NCBI GenBank assembly: GCA_900315105.1
Contig: OMXX01000024.1
Coordinates: forward strand, 110,069 to 174,068
Source of the DNA: an uncultured Prevotellaceae bacterium
GTDB lineage: Bacteria; Bacteroidota; Bacteroidia; Bacteroidales; Bacteroidaceae
DNA: 64,000 nucleotides
Direction of reading: 5' to 3'
Part shown: one piece after another, positions 15,993 through 26,001 of the stretch
Layout of the letters: each line of letters begins with the position of its first letter
Position numbering within the stretch: the stretch's first letter is position 1
Position numbers and translations under genes: made by a program
Notes under the pieces: generated by a model
Databases searched by the model: none
Told to the model about the DNA's origin: nothing
What the model saw: only the letters and a program-made list of their open reading frames with translations

Positions 15993-17525
15993 CTATTTTT
16001 TGTTTGAATTGAGGAACTCTACAAGTTTTTCAACTGCTCTTCCACGATGTGAAATACTGTTTTTCTCTTCAGAGGTCATTTCTGCGAACGTCTTATCATA
16101 GCCTTCTGGCTGGAAGATAGGATCATATCCAAAGCCTGTTGTACCTCGCTTTTCTTCCGTTATGATTCCCTTTACAGTACCATTGAAAAGATGTACTTCT
16201 CCGTGGTAGATAAGTGCTATGGATGTACGGAATTGAGCTTTACGCTCTTCTCCTACCCTACCCTTCAGCTTATATATCAGTTTTCGCATATTAGCCTCTG
16301 AGTCATGATCTTTTGTGATATCCATTTCAGGATCATTATAGTCAGGATCCTCAAGATTGGCATAGCGTGCAGAATATACTCCAGGAGCACCGTCAAGAGC
16401 CTTTACCTCAAGACCTGTATCATCGGCAAAACAGTCAAAGCCATAGAACTTACTGATATACTGTGCCTTTTCGAGAGAATTCTCTTCAAGAGTGGCGTGT
16501 GTCTCTGGGAGTTCGTCAAAGCATCCTATCTCCTTCAATGAACGAACCTCAAAACGGTCACTCAGAATCTCGCGAACCTCACGAAGCTTATTCTCATTAT
16601 TTGTAGCAAAAACGATAATTGGTTTCATACCTTTTATTTTTGTTTTCATCTTATCAAATCCTTCTCCATATACGTTAGAAGCATTGGAGACAGTTACAAA
16701 TGCTGTTGGATCTACCCTCTTGACAGCCTCGAAAACCTCATGTGAGTAGTGTTTGGTACACACGCACATAAGTACCTTACGTTCAGTCTTTGTGTACCAA
16801 CCCTCACCATCAAGTACTGTAAGTCCAAATCCTGCCTTGTTTATAGCATCTGCAATAGCAGAGTAGTTTCTGGAGAATATATACACCACTAGACATTGAT
16901 TGAATCTTCGGGTGAAGAAATCAAGAGTTATGGCTGAAAGAACAAGCAGAACATAGCCGAATATCACCTTTTTAGGATCGTGAAACAGGAAATATGAACT
17001 TGACACGATAATGATGTCAACATACATAAGAACCTGTCCGAGAGATATGTCACGATATTTATTTACTACTGCTGCTATAATGTCAGTTCCACCAGTAGAA
17101 CCATTATAATGAAAGCACAATGCAAGTGCAAATCCTTCTATGAGAGCACAGAGGATACAAGCCATGAACATATCATTATCGCCTAATACACAAGGCAACT
17201 GATGCGTTACAGGGTCTTCCAATATTCTCTGACAAAACCATAGCCAGAAAGCCACAAGTCCGAATCCCCAGATAGTTTTCAAGCTGAATCTAAGTCCGAG
17301 AATCTTTCCTCCAAGGGCTAAGAGCACAACATTTATAGCAGCATACGGAATCTCTACGCCTATTCCGGATGAATAGTATATAAGTGCTGCTATACCTGAG
17401 ACACCACCTGTAGCAAGCTCGTAAGGCAACAAGAAAAGAGTGAGACCTATGGCATATATGAAAGTAGCTATTGCCACCATCATATAGTCGCGTATCTCAA
17501 GTAATAATTCGTGTCGGGTAAACAT
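15993..17525 (-). CDS. Fusion of a YitT-family membrane protein with RdgB/HAM1 non-canonical purine NTP pyrophosphatase
   Basis: 510 residues in one open frame. Residues 1 to about 295 are a YitT/DUF2179 protein: several hydrophobic segments (for example [20 protein letters not shown]), [20 protein letters not shown], and the cytoplasmic DUF2179 domain ([20 protein letters not shown]). From Met300 (ATG at 16628) comes a complete 211-residue Rdg[51 protein letters not shown] and SHRGRA. RdgB hydrolyses dITP, XTP and dUTP-like nucleotides. The two are usually separate adjacent genes in this order, so a lost stop codon is likely. Met300 could still serve as an internal start, giving free RdgB. 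Confidence 0.9.
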   Translation of the reverse strand: MFTRHELLLEIRDYMMVAIATFIYAIGLTLFLLPYELATGGVSGIAALIYYSSGIGVEIPYAAINVVLLALGGKILGLRFSLKTIWGFGLVAFWLWFCQRILEDPVTHQLPCVLGDNDMFMACILCALIEGFALALCFHYNGSTGGTDIIAAVVNKYRDISLGQVLMYVDIIIVSSSYFLFHDPKKVIFGYVLLVLSAITLDFFTRRFNQCLVVYIFSRNYSAIADAINKAGFGLTVLDGEGWYTKTERKVLMCVCTKHYSHEVFEAVKRVDPTAFVTVSNASNVYGEGFDKMKTKIKGMKPIIVFATNNENKLREVREILSDRFEVRSLKEIGCFDELPETHATLEENSLEKAQYISKFYGFDCFADDTGLEVKALDGAPGVYSARYANLEDPDYNDPEMDITKDHDSEANMRKLIYKLKGRVGEERKAQFRTSIALIYHGEVHLFNGTVKGIITEEKRGTTGFGYDPIFQPEGYDKTFAEMTSEEKNSISHRGRAVEKLVEFLNSNKK

Positions 17526-17642
17526 ATTTTAGCCCCCACCCCCCCAAGGGGGAGTTATTTAATTACACTTTTCCCATCAAAGCGTTTCTTTGAGGATTTT
17601 TACTATATAAAAAGCTCCCCCCTTGGGGGCAGGGGGCTTTTT
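17526..17642. repeat. Paired palindromic repeat element between yitT-rdgB and leuS
   Basis: Arms AGCCCCCACCCCCCCAAGG (17532 on) and TTGGGGGCAGGGGGCTTTTT (to about 17641) form an inverted pair around an AT-rich centre. It fills the whole gap: one end is close to the YitT start, the other abuts the leuS stop codon. The T-run at its right end means it could also terminate transcription. Confidence 0.8.
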
Positions 17643-20489
17643 TTATTTCACCACAATATTGATAATCCTTCCAGGCACAACGATTGTCTTAACAATCTGC
17701 TTGCCTTCAGTATATTTAGCGGTACGTTCATCAGCAAGTACTGCCTTCTCAGCATCTTCCTTCGATACATCAGCAGGAAGCTGGATTGTGAAGCGAGTCT
17801 TGCCACAGAACTGAACAGGCATTGTGATCTCAGAGTCCTTCATCTTTGACTCGTCGAATACAGGCCATTGAGCATCACATACACTACCCTTCTCTCCAAG
17901 TGTATGCCAGAGTTCCTCGGCAATAAATGGAGCAAAAGGTGCTATGAGGATTGTAAGCTGCTTAAGAATTGACTTGCTATGGCACTTCTGAAGCTCACCA
18001 ACAGCAATCATGAATGCTGCAATAGATGTGTTGTAAGAGAAGTTCTCGATGTCCTGAGTAACCTTCTTGATAAGCTTATGAAGTGATTTCTCCTGATCTG
18101 CTGTTGGCTGCTCATCGTTAACTTGATACTCGCCCATACGGTCATAGAACAAGCCCCAGAACTTCTTCAAGAAGCGATGACAGCCGTCAATACCGTTAGT
18201 ATCCCAAGGCTTTGACTGTTCAACAGGACCAAGGAACATCTCGTACATACGCAATGTATCTGCACCGTACTTCTCAACAATCATGTCAGGATTAACCACG
18301 TTGAACATAGACTTTGACATCTTCTCAACTGCCCATCCGCAAACATACTGTCCGTTGTCATTGAGAATGAACTCAGCATTGTTATATTCAGGACGCCAAG
18401 CCTTAAATGCTTCTACATCAAGAATATCTGCGCTTACAATATTCACATCAACGTGGATAGGAGTAACGTCATACTCATCCTTCTTATCAAATGAAACGAA
18501 GGTGTTAGTATCCTTGATACGATAAACGAAGTTAGAGCGGCCCTGAATCATACCCTGGTTAACGAGTTTTTGGAAAGGTTCTTCCTTCTTAGAAATACCA
18601 AGGTCGAAGAGGAACTTATTCCAGAAGCGAGAGTAGATAAGGTGACCTGTTGCGTGCTCTGAACCACCTACATAGAGGTCCACATTCTGCCAGTATTCAG
18701 CTGCTTTCTCTGAGAGAAGTGCCTCATTGTTGTGTGGATCCATATAACGGAGGTAGTATGCAGAAGAACCTGCAAAACCAGGCATTGTATAGAGCTCGAT
18801 AGGGAAGACGGTCTTATTGTCGATAAGAGCCTTGTCAACAATCTTCTTGTTTGCTTCATCCCAAGCCCAGATCTGAGCATTACCCAATGGAGGTTCACCT
18901 GTCTCGGTAGGAAGGAACTTATCCACCTGTGGAAGTTCGATAGGCAGACACTCCTCTGGAATCATTGTAGGGATGCCGTTCTTGTAATAAACAGGGAATG
19001 GCTCACCCCAGTAACGCTGACGGGAGAAGATAGCATCGCGAAGACGATAGTTAACCTTCACACGACCAATACCATGTTTCTCAACGAATACCTTTGTTGC
19101 CTTGATAGCTTCCTTAACGGTCATGCCATTAAGAACGAGGCTCTCTCCGTCATATTCAATAGCTGTCTTGCCTGGAGCAGGAGAGTTGCTAACAATTCCT
19201 TCCTTAGCATCGTATGACTCCTCGCTGATATCAGCACCCTCGATAAGTGGGATGATAGGGAGGTCGAAATGCTTTGCAAAGGCATAGTCGCGAGAGTCAT
19301 GGGCAGGTACAGCCATAATAGCGCCTGTGCCATAGCCGGCAAGAACATATTCTGAAATATAGATAGGGCACTTGTCACCTGTTATTGGGTTGATACCGTA
19401 AGCACCTGAGAACACACCTGTTACGGTATGGTCAATCATACGCTCACGCTCTGTACGGCCCTTAACATACTTCACATACTCATCAACAGCCTGACGCTGG
19501 TCAGCAGTTGTAACAAGGTCAACAAGCTCACTCTCAGGAGCAAGTACGAAGAAGGTAACGCCGAACATGGTATCTGCACGGGTTGTGAAGATAGTAAAGT
19601 CAACATCAGAGTCGGCTACCTTGATCTGAACCTCAGTACCCTCAGAACGGCCAATCCAGTTCTTCTGTGTCTCCTTGATAGATTCGCTCCACTGGATAGT
19701 CTCAAGTCCGTCGAGAAGACGCTGTGAATAGGCACTTACACGAAGGCACCATTGGCGCATCTTCTTCTGCTCAACAGGGAAACCGCCACGAACAGAAACG
19801 CCATCAACAACCTCATCATTAGCAAGAACAGTACCAAGACCTGCACACCAGTTCACCATTGTCTCGCCCATGAAGGCAATACGGTAGTTCATCAGAACGT
19901 CAGACTTCTTCTTCTCGTCCCAGCTATTCCACTCCTCAGCTGTGAAATGAAGTTCCTCGCTTTCTGCTATATCCCAAGTGCCTCTACCTTCTTTCTCAAA
20001 GTGTTCAATAAGCTTTTCAATAGGCATAGCCTTCTGGAACTTGTTACAGAAGAAGCTGTTGAACATCTTCTGGAAAGCCCATTGTGTCCACTTGTAGTAG
20101 CCAGGAGCACATGTGCGAACCTCGCGATCCCAGTCAAAGCAGAAACCAATCTTATCCAACTGCTCACGATAGCGGTCAATATTCTGGAATGTTGTCTTCT
20201 CAGGATGCTGACCTGTCTGAATAGCATACTGCTCGGCAGGCAATCCATAAGCATCATAACCCATTGGGTTTAGAACATTAAAGCCCTGAAGACGCTTGTA
20301 GCGTGCATAGATATCACTTGCGATATAGCCAAGTGGGTGACCAACATGAAGACCTGCACCAGAAGGGTAGGGGAACATGTTCAGTACATAGAATTTCTTT
20401 TTGTTCTCATCCTCACTAACGTGGTAAGTACCATTTTCTTTCCAGTACTCAAACCATTTCTTCTCAATTTCTCTGAAATTATATTCCAT
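17643..20489 (-). CDS. leuS: Leucyl-tRNA synthetase
   Basis: 948 residues, a class I synthetase of the long Bacteroidetes type. HIGH-type motif [20 protein letters not shown] near residue 40, an editing (CP1) domain with the threonine-rich [16 protein letters not shown] and the [13 protein letters not shown] motif, and the KMSKS loop ([13 protein letters not shown]) near residue 715, followed by the anticodon-binding domain. It charges tRNA-Leu in the cytoplasm. A leader of about 100 bases holds two hairpins (see 20516-20577). Confidence 0.97.
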   Translation of the reverse strand: MEYNFREIEKKWFEYWKENGTYHVSEDENKKKFYVLNMFPYPSGAGLHVGHPLGYIASDIYARYKRLQGFNVLNPMGYDAYGLPAEQYAIQTGQHPEKTTFQNIDRYREQLDKIGFCFDWDREVRTCAPGYYKWTQWAFQKMFNSFFCNKFQKAMPIEKLIEHFEKEGRGTWDIAESEELHFTAEEWNSWDEKKKSDVLMNYRIAFMGETMVNWCAGLGTVLANDEVVDGVSVRGGFPVEQKKMRQWCLRVSAYSQRLLDGLETIQWSESIKETQKNWIGRSEGTEVQIKVADSDVDFTIFTTRADTMFGVTFFVLAPESELVDLVTTADQRQAVDEYVKYVKGRTERERMIDHTVTGVFSGAYGINPITGDKCPIYISEYVLAGYGTGAIMAVPAHDSRDYAFAKHFDLPIIPLIEGADISEESYDAKEGIVSNSPAPGKTAIEYDGESLVLNGMTVKEAIKATKVFVEKHGIGRVKVNYRLRDAIFSRQRYWGEPFPVYYKNGIPTMIPEECLPIELPQVDKFLPTETGEPPLGNAQIWAWDEANKKIVDKALIDNKTVFPIELYTMPGFAGSSAYYLRYMDPHNNEALLSEKAAEYWQNVDLYVGGSEHATGHLIYSRFWNKFLFDLGISKKEEPFQKLVNQGMIQGRSNFVYRIKDTNTFVSFDKKDEYDVTPIHVDVNIVSADILDVEAFKAWRPEYNNAEFILNDNGQYVCGWAVEKMSKSMFNVVNPDMIVEKYGADTLRMYEMFLGPVEQSKPWDTNGIDGCHRFLKKFWGLFYDRMGEYQVNDEQPTADQEKSLHKLIKKVTQDIENFSYNTSIAAFMIAVGELQKCHSKSILKQLTILIAPFAPFIAEELWHTLGEKGSVCDAQWPVFDESKMKDSEITMPVQFCGKTRFTIQLPADVSKEDAEKAVLADERTAKYTEGKQIVKTIVVPGRIINIVVK

Positions 20490-20515
20490 TTTCTTTTAGT
20501 TGTTTTTTCTTGATT

Positions 20516-20577
20516 TGGATGCAAAGTTTTATCTTCGCACGAAGAAAATAGGGCTTGTCACTTGTAAAGTGGTGCCC
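20516..20577 (-). promoter_or_regulatory. Hairpin-rich leuS leader
   Basis: In the minus-strand leader, GGGCACCACTTTACAAGTG pairs with itself and with a following GCCC, and CTTCGTGCGAAG forms a second hairpin nearer the ATG. It could be an attenuation or RNA-stability device. I do not recognise a named riboswitch or T-box. Confidence 0.3.
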
Positions 20578-20596
20578 GTTTTTTAATTTTCGAGTG

Positions 20597-20604
20597 CAAA
20601 GTTA
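20597..20604 (-). promoter_or_regulatory. -7 promoter element for leuS
   Basis: Minus-strand TAACTTTG. It is flanked by CGAGTGCAAA, whose complement TTTGCACTCG follows the divergent mutS element 60 bases away. Confidence 0.5.
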
Positions 20605-20612
20605 CTTAAATT

Positions 20613-20643
20613 AATGAAGAATGAAGAATGAAGAATGAAGAAA
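20613..20643. repeat. Short tandem repeat GAAGAAT
   Basis: About four copies of the 7-mer ATGAAGA between the divergent leuS and mutS promoters. Confidence 0.7.
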
Positions 20644-20658
20644 TTGAAAAAAAATCAT

Positions 20659-20666
20659 TAAATTTG
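20659..20666 (+). promoter_or_regulatory. -7 promoter element for mutS
   Basis: TAAATTTG followed by CACTCG, about 130 bases before the mutS ATG; the leader carries one palindromic repeat arm. Confidence 0.5.
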
Positions 20667-20730
20667 CACTCGAAAATATAATTAACAATTAATAATTAAC
20701 AATTAACATGCCTTTCACAGCGAAAAAAGG

Positions 20731-20783
20731 TAACTTTTCCCTCGCCCTTTGGGGAGAGGGTGTCCGAAGGACGGGTGAGGGGC
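20731..20783. repeat. Solo palindromic repeat arm upstream of mutS
   Basis: One arm of the GCCCCTCACCCGTCC type, here in the orientation TCGCCCTTTGGGGAGAGGG ... GACGGGTGAGGGGC. It ends 12 bases before the mutS ATG, so it is in the transcribed leader. No partner arm is nearby. Confidence 0.8.
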
Positions 20784-20795
20784 TGAATATAAAAA

Positions 20796-23519
20796 ATGGC
20801 AAAGAAAGACGGCGAACTAACGCCAATGATGAAGCAGTTCTACGAGTTCAAGTCACAGCATCCTGATGCCTTGCTCTTGTTTCGCTGTGGAGACTTCTAC
20901 GAAACATATTGTGATGATGCTGTGGATGCTGCTCGTATCCTTGGTATTACTTTGACTAGAAGAAACAATGGTGCAAGTCAGGGTGATGCTATGGCTGGCT
21001 TTCCGCATCACGCTCTTGACAGCTATATTCCAAAGCTTATAAGAGCGGGTAGGAGAGTGGCTATTTGTGATCAGCTGGAAGACCCCAAGCTTACAAAGAA
21101 ACTCGTGAAGCGCGGCATTACCGAACTTGTCACTCCTGGTGTGGCAATGAGTGATAATGTATTGGATTGTAAACGTAATAACTTTCTCTGTGCCATACAT
21201 TTCGGAAAATCTTCATGCGGTATATCTTTGCTTGACATAAGCACAGGAGAGTTCCTTGTTGATGATGGAACTTTTGACTATTTGGAAAAGATGCTGAGCA
21301 GTTTCCAGCCAAAGGAGATTCTCATAGAAAATGGCAAACGTCGTCTTTTTGAAGATTCATTTGGTAGGATAGGCGGAATTTCTGACGGAAGTCTTGTTTA
21401 TGACAAGATGGAGGATTGGGTGTTTACTGAACAGACAGCTCGCCAGAAACTTAATGCTCATTTTAAGGTGAAATCCATGAAGGGATTTGGTGTGGATAAC
21501 CTTACCAACGGACTTATTGCCGCAGGTGCCATACTCCAGTATCTTGAGCGTACTCAGCATACCCATGTAGGGCATATAATACGTATAAAACGTATTGATG
21601 CAGAGCGTTTTGTAAGACTTGATAACTTTACAATTCGCAATCTCGAACTGCTCGATTCTATGCATTCTGATGGAGCAAATCTTGTATCTGTAATTGATAA
21701 GACAGTATCTCCTATGGGTGCCCGTCAGTTGAGAAGATGGATTGTCTTCCCTTTGCGTGAGAAGAGGAAAATAGAGGAGCGACTTGACATTGTTGACTAT
21801 ATGTTCAAGTACCCTGATTTCAGATGCGAAATAGACGAAAACATACAGGCAATAGGCGACCTTGAGCGCATTTCTTCAAAGATAGCTACACGTAGGGTTT
21901 CTCCTCGTGAACTTATTCAGTTGAAGAATGCTCTTTCTGCCCTTATTCCTATAAAGCAACTTTGTCAGGATTCAGAGATTGATATCCTCAAAAGAGTAGG
22001 GGAGAGGATAGACCCTCTTACTGAATTAAGGGACAAAATAGAGCGTGAGTTAATGCCTGATCCACCGCAGTTGGTTAATAAGGGTAACGTAATCCGTGAT
22101 GGTGTTAATGCTGAACTTGATGACCTTCGCAATATCTCTACCTCTGGCAAGGATTATCTCTTGAAGATACAGCGTGAAGAGGCTGAACGTACAGGTATAT
22201 CCTCACTAAAGGTAGGTTATAACAACGTGTTCGGTTATTATCTTGAGGTAAGGAACACGTTTAAGGAGAACGTGCCACCTGAGTGGATTCGCAAGCAGAC
22301 ACTTGCACAGGCAGAGCGTTATATCACTCAGGAACTAAAGGAATACGAGGAAAAGATACTTGGTGCTGAGGATAGGATTCTTGCTCTTGAAACAACTCTT
22401 TACAATCAGCTTGTTGAGTCAATGCAGACATCAATAGAAGCTATGCAGATTGATGCCCAGATTATCGGAAATCTTGACTGTATGCTTTCATTCTCAAAGG
22501 TGGCTGTGGAGAATCGTTATGTGCGTCCTATTATCGAGGAGAGCAAGGAACTCGTCATCAAGGGTGGCCGTCACCCTGTTATTGAGAAGAACCTGCCTAT
22601 CGGCGAGAGCTATATACCTAATGATGTGGCTTTAATGGGTGGTGGACCCTCTAAATCTCCCTTAAAGGGAGACTTGGAAGGCGATAGCGGCTCTCTCCCT
22701 CTAAGGGAGAGCGGGGAGAGGGTCTCTCCTCAGATCATCATCATTACCGGCCCTAATATGGCTGGTAAATCGGCTCTGTTGCGTCAAACGGCCTTGATAG
22801 TACTGATGGCCCAAATAGGTTGTTATGTGCCGGCAGAGAGCGCGAAAATAGGTATTGTGGATAAGATATTCACTCGTGTTGGTGCAAGTGACAATCTCAG
22901 CGTTGGCGAATCAACGTTTATGGTGGAAATGACAGAGGCGGCGAATATCATAAATAATGCTACGGATAACTCTCTCGTTCTCTTTGATGAGCTTGGTCGA
23001 GGTACTTCTACTTATGATGGTATCTCTATTGCATGGGCTATCGTAGAGTATCTTCACGAGCATAGTGGGGTAGGGGCTCGTACTCTCTTTGCTACTCACT
23101 ATCACGAACTTAACGAGATGGAGAAGCATTTCTCACGTATCAAGAACTTCAACGTCTCTGTTAAGGAAATAAACGGAAAGGTCATCTTCCTTCGCAAACT
23201 TGTGGAAGGTGGTTCAGAGCATTCATTCGGTATTCACGTTGCACAGCTTGCCGGAATGCCTTCTGCTATTGTTAAGCGTGCCAACGTCATTCTGAAGGCT
23301 CTTGAAGAGGAAGGTAATCAGGTAGGAGCGGCTGGCAAGCCAGATATGACGGCTGTATCACAAAAGGCAAATGCTCAGACACAACTCTCTTTCTTCCAGC
23401 TTGACGATCCTGTTCTCTGTCAGGTAAGAGATGAAATCTTAGGACTTGATGTTAATAACCTCACGCCTCTTGAAGCCCTCAACAAGCTTAATGAGATTAA
23501 GAAGATAGTGGCACAATAA
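20796..23519 (+). CDS. mutS: DNA mismatch repair protein MutS with an in-frame palindromic-repeat insertion
   Basis: 907 residues. The mismatch-binding Phe-x-Glu motif is in [10 protein letters not shown] (near residue 30), the ATPase Walker A is GPNMAGKS (652-659), followed by GESTFMVEM and [15 protein letters not shown]. MutS recognises mismatches and recruits MutL. Between NDVALM and [10 protein letters not shown], where the family has only a short linker, residues 617-643 are encoded by an 80-bp GC-rich palindrome (peptide [18 protein letters not shown] and on). A nearly identical copy is in metH. The insertion lies just before the P-loop and the frame stays open, so the protein is probably functional, but this is untested. 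Confidence 0.95.
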   Translation: MAKKDGELTPMMKQFYEFKSQHPDALLLFRCGDFYETYCDDAVDAARILGITLTRRNNGASQGDAMAGFPHHALDSYIPKLIRAGRRVAICDQLEDPKLTKKLVKRGITELVTPGVAMSDNVLDCKRNNFLCAIHFGKSSCGISLLDISTGEFLVDDGTFDYLEKMLSSFQPKEILIENGKRRLFEDSFGRIGGISDGSLVYDKMEDWVFTEQTARQKLNAHFKVKSMKGFGVDNLTNGLIAAGAILQYLERTQHTHVGHIIRIKRIDAERFVRLDNFTIRNLELLDSMHSDGANLVSVIDKTVSPMGARQLRRWIVFPLREKRKIEERLDIVDYMFKYPDFRCEIDENIQAIGDLERISSKIATRRVSPRELIQLKNALSALIPIKQLCQDSEIDILKRVGERIDPLTELRDKIERELMPDPPQLVNKGNVIRDGVNAELDDLRNISTSGKDYLLKIQREEAERTGISSLKVGYNNVFGYYLEVRNTFKENVPPEWIRKQTLAQAERYITQELKEYEEKILGAEDRILALETTLYNQLVESMQTSIEAMQIDAQIIGNLDCMLSFSKVAVENRYVRPIIEESKELVIKGGRHPVIEKNLPIGESYIPNDVALMGGGPSKSPLKGDLEGDSGSLPLRESGERVSPQIIIITGPNMAGKSALLRQTALIVLMAQIGCYVPAESAKIGIVDKIFTRVGASDNLSVGESTFMVEMTEAANIINNATDNSLVLFDELGRGTSTYDGISIAWAIVEYLHEHSGVGARTLFATHYHELNEMEKHFSRIKNFNVSVKEINGKVIFLRKLVEGGSEHSFGIHVAQLAGMPSAIVKRANVILKALEEEGNQVGAAGKPDMTAVSQKANAQTQLSFFQLDDPVLCQVRDEILGLDVNNLTPLEALNKLNEIKKIVAQ
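22645..22724. repeat. Palindromic element inserted in frame in mutS
   Basis: 80 bases from GACCCTCT to AGAGGGTC, with inner palindromes CTCCCTTAAAGGGAG and CTCTCCCTCTAAGGGAGAG. By hand alignment it matches the metH element at 31095-31174 (complement) at 75 of 80 positions, and both are read in the same frame. Confidence 0.92.
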
Positions 23520-23560
23520 ACAAGAAATAATACCCTTTTAAGTCCTATGTAAGTCCGTTC

Positions 23561-23662
23561 TTCCTCCTATGATCCTCCGTACCAAAGTCGGTGCAAAGTC
23601 GGTGCAAAGTCGGTGGAGGAGCGAAGGATTATCGAGTTTGGTACGGAGGATCATAGGAGGAA
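23561..23662. repeat. Stem-loop family copy C with three 11-bp repeats
   Basis: Perfect 26-bp arms (23561-23586, TTCCTCCTATGATCCTCCGT and on; complement at 23637-23662). Inside the left side are three tandem CAAAGTCGGTG units (23583-23615), the complement of the CACCGACTTTG triplet in copy B. Lies in the gap between the convergent mutS and DUF4253 genes. Confidence 0.92.
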
Positions 23663-23800
23663 GAGATAGGTATCATCCTTACAAAAACACCCTTGCAACT
23701 CCCACTCTTATTTGTAAAAATGGGACTTGCAAGGGAGTTATCGTGGAAAATGACCTTACTCTTTCTTTTTTATTTCTATCTTCTAAAAAAAGTAATGATG

Positions 23801-24835
23801 TTAATCCCACCAGAAATACCAAAAGTTGGAATTTTCTATGCTTTTAGCAAGATTCCAAATTGTGCCGACACCTTGCGAAACTATGTCTTCGCAATATGAT
23901 GTTTGTTCCATAGCGAGGTTGAAACCTCGTTCTTTGCCTACTGGTTCAGGAACATGATACATGATGATATCAGAGGAAATAAAGCATGGCACAGCCTTAT
24001 ACAATTCGTTCCAATACTTGGTGTAGGCTTGATGTTGTGATGGGGTAGGACAGGCGTTCCAATCGCCCATAGGCACAAAGGAAAATACATCAGATGGATT
24101 AAGGCTTGGAATATGTATCATCACTAATTTTCCATTTTCTGTATTTATTTCATTAAAACCATTGATAGTATATTCTTTTGAATCTTCTTCATTGCCAATG
24201 TACTCTTCCCATTCACCAGATTCTGCATCGTAGGATTCTTTCAAATCTGCTATTATTTCGTGGATAAATTCTTTTATATCTGATACTTCCTCATATTTAT
24301 TATTGATGTTTTCTTCAATATTTTCAATCAGATTGCAGTCTAATAGTAGTATAACAGGAATGAAACCATCCTTTTCTCCGACAGTTTTTTCTTTAAGATA
24401 GAGTTCTGTAAGGACATCTGCATTTATACCCTCTGGAATTGGCGTTATGCTGCATTTATAACTTAAAACTCTTCTAATTTCAGCACGTAGATTCTCTGGA
24501 CTTTCTGATTCTATAATTTTTTTCTGAAAAACTTCAGCGTTATTTATATCACGTAGTTGGAGAATTAAAGCATAGATTGGTATCCCGAAAATGAATACGA
24601 GAAACAAACAAAAAAAAGCTAAGGCTATAATTTGTTCGAAATCTCTATCTCTTTCCAGGTCTTTTCTGGTTAATCCAATTATAAGGGGTATAAGAATTAA
24701 ACAAATAAGGAAAGTATAAGAAAACAGAAATCTTTTAGCTGCTTTTCTTGCTGCGGCATAATTACCTACATTTTTTTGTTTGTTAGCATTGGTTGAAGAA
24801 AATGTCTTTAATAAATATAATTGAAATTTATTCAT
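23801..24835 (-). CDS. Membrane-anchored DUF4253 protein
   Basis: 344 residues. Two hydrophobic segments near residues 37-57 and 70-92 anchor it in the inner membrane; an acidic middle region follows. The last 100 residues fit DUF4253: MGDWNACPTPSQHQAYTKYW, then MEQTSYCEDIVSQGVGTIWN and the C-terminal NSNFWYFWWD. DUF4253 has no assigned function, and a two-helix anchor in front of it is unusual as far as I know. The gene is AT-rich compared with mutS and lgt. No operon partner is evident. Confidence 0.78.
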   Translation of the reverse strand: MNKFQLYLLKTFSSTNANKQKNVGNYAAARKAAKRFLFSYTFLICLILIPLIIGLTRKDLERDRDFEQIIALAFFCLFLVFIFGIPIYALILQLRDINNAEVFQKKIIESESPENLRAEIRRVLSYKCSITPIPEGINADVLTELYLKEKTVGEKDGFIPVILLLDCNLIENIEENINNKYEEVSDIKEFIHEIIADLKESYDAESGEWEEYIGNEEDSKEYTINGFNEINTENGKLVMIHIPSLNPSDVFSFVPMGDWNACPTPSQHQAYTKYWNELYKAVPCFISSDIIMYHVPEPVGKERGFNLAMEQTSYCEDIVSQGVGTIWNLAKSIENSNFWYFWWD

Positions 24836-24894
24836 TTTTGAGGTGATTTATTAAATGGTTATGCCACTCCAAATATATTTCCTATAAAATAGAG

Positions 24895-24986
24895 AAAAGT
24901 GAAGAATAAATAATTAGAATTACAGTTTAACAAAGGTAAACTGTAATACAAACTTAAATTCTTCACTTTTCACTTTTCACTCTTCA
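24895..24986. repeat. GTGAAGA-type inverted repeat downstream of lgt
   Basis: AAAGTGAAGAAT at the left and ATTCTTCACTTTTCACTTTT at the right are inverted copies. Between them is a perfect 11-bp stem ATTACAGTTTA / TAAACTGTAAT (24919-24947). The right end overlaps the lgt stop codon. A similar unit is at 45354-45484. Confidence 0.7.
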
Positions 24987-25916
24987 CTTAGATTTCGCTC
25001 CAAGCTTAACAAGCCAGGAACCGCCTATTGTGCAGGCAATACCTATGATGATGAACGGGATAGATAGAATCTGACCCATATCTATTGGCATAGATGCCTC
25101 GAATGCCTCTTGTATCTCCTTAGTGTATTCAATGAAGAAACGGAAAGTGAAGATAAGGGCAAGGTCTAAGCCGAAGAAAAATCCTGTGCCTACGTAGTTT
25201 GGCTTCTTCTTCCAGAAATACCACATCACGAAGAAGAAACAGGCGTAAGCTATAGCCTCATAGAGCTGTCCCGGATGGCGAGGTTGCATATCCACTCTTT
25301 CAAAAATAAAAGCCCAAGGCACATCAGTTGGCTTGCCTATTATCTCTGAGTTCATCAGGTTACCCAGACGGATGCAGCAAGCCGTGGTAGGAACAGCAAT
25401 AGAGATATTATCCAATACCGTCCATGTGTTCATCTTCAAATTATGGCAATAGAGTAGGAGAGCGATGATGATACCAATAGTACCACCATGTGATGCAAGT
25501 CCTTCATAGCCAGTAAAATGCCATGATCCGTCCATACCATATCGCATAGGCAATATCATCTCAAGCATGTGAGTTCCTGAAGAAAGGAAATACTCAGGCT
25601 CATAGAAGAGACAATGACCAAGACGTGCTCCTATGAGAATGCCACAGAAGCAATAAATGAACAATGGATCAAACTTTGCATCCTCTATCTTCTGCACCTT
25701 ATACAGATGCCTCACGATAAGATAAGCAAATAGTAATCCTATTATCCAAAGCGTTGAATACCAACGTATTACTATAGGTCCGAGATGGCAGATAACCAAG
25801 TCGGGGTTCCAGTTGATGTATAGGGGAAGAGCAGCCCACCCAGGCCCTCCCAAAGGGAGGGATGCGAGATACATTTTTTCGCTAAGAGGAATAATGTTAG
25901 ATAGTAAGGTAAACAT
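24984..25916 (-). CDS. lgt: Prolipoprotein diacylglyceryl transferase with repeat-encoded N-terminus
   Basis: 310 residues with the Lgt topology of seven membrane segments. Family motifs are [19 protein letters not shown] near residue 45, [13 protein letters not shown] near 95, and GRLG-N-type [17 protein letters not shown] followed by RHPGQLYEA. It adds diacylglycerol to lipobox cysteines at the inner membrane, so it serves the many lipoproteins here. Residues about 15-29 ([18 protein letters not shown] region) are encoded by a palindromic repeat arm and have no counterpart in the family. The ATG at 25916 is the only start in frame upstream of the arm besides internal Met15, so the true N-terminus is uncertain. 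Confidence 0.93.
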   Translation of the reverse strand: MFTLLSNIIPLSEKMYLASLPLGGPGWAALPLYINWNPDLVICHLGPIVIRWYSTLWIIGLLFAYLIVRHLYKVQKIEDAKFDPLFIYCFCGILIGARLGHCLFYEPEYFLSSGTHMLEMILPMRYGMDGSWHFTGYEGLASHGGTIGIIIALLLYCHNLKMNTWTVLDNISIAVPTTACCIRLGNLMNSEIIGKPTDVPWAFIFERVDMQPRHPGQLYEAIAYACFFFVMWYFWKKKPNYVGTGFFFGLDLALIFTFRFFIEYTKEIQEAFEASMPIDMGQILSIPFIIIGIACTIGGSWLVKLGAKSK

Positions 25917-26001
25917 TATTTTTTATTTATAATAACCAAACTTTTTTGATTGAAAAATACTATAAAACATCCTTCCCTTTGGGAAGGCTGTGGTTAGGCT
26001 T
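25833..26001. repeat. Paired palindromic repeat element between lgt and ychF
   Basis: Arm AGCCCACCCAGGCCCTCCCA (from 25833, inside the lgt 5' coding region) and inverted arm ending GGTTAGGCTTT (to 26001), which abuts the ychF stop codon. The arms share CCCTCCCAAAGGGAGGGATG / CATCCTTCCCTTTGGGAAGG. Confidence 0.85.

Noticed and set aside
20516..20577. T-box or named riboswitch in the leuS leader
   Set aside because: Hairpins are present but no T-box sequence or known aptamer core can be seen.
23569..23847. 92-residue frame after mutS
   Set aside because: Its first third is the stem-loop with 11-bp repeats; composition is not protein-like.
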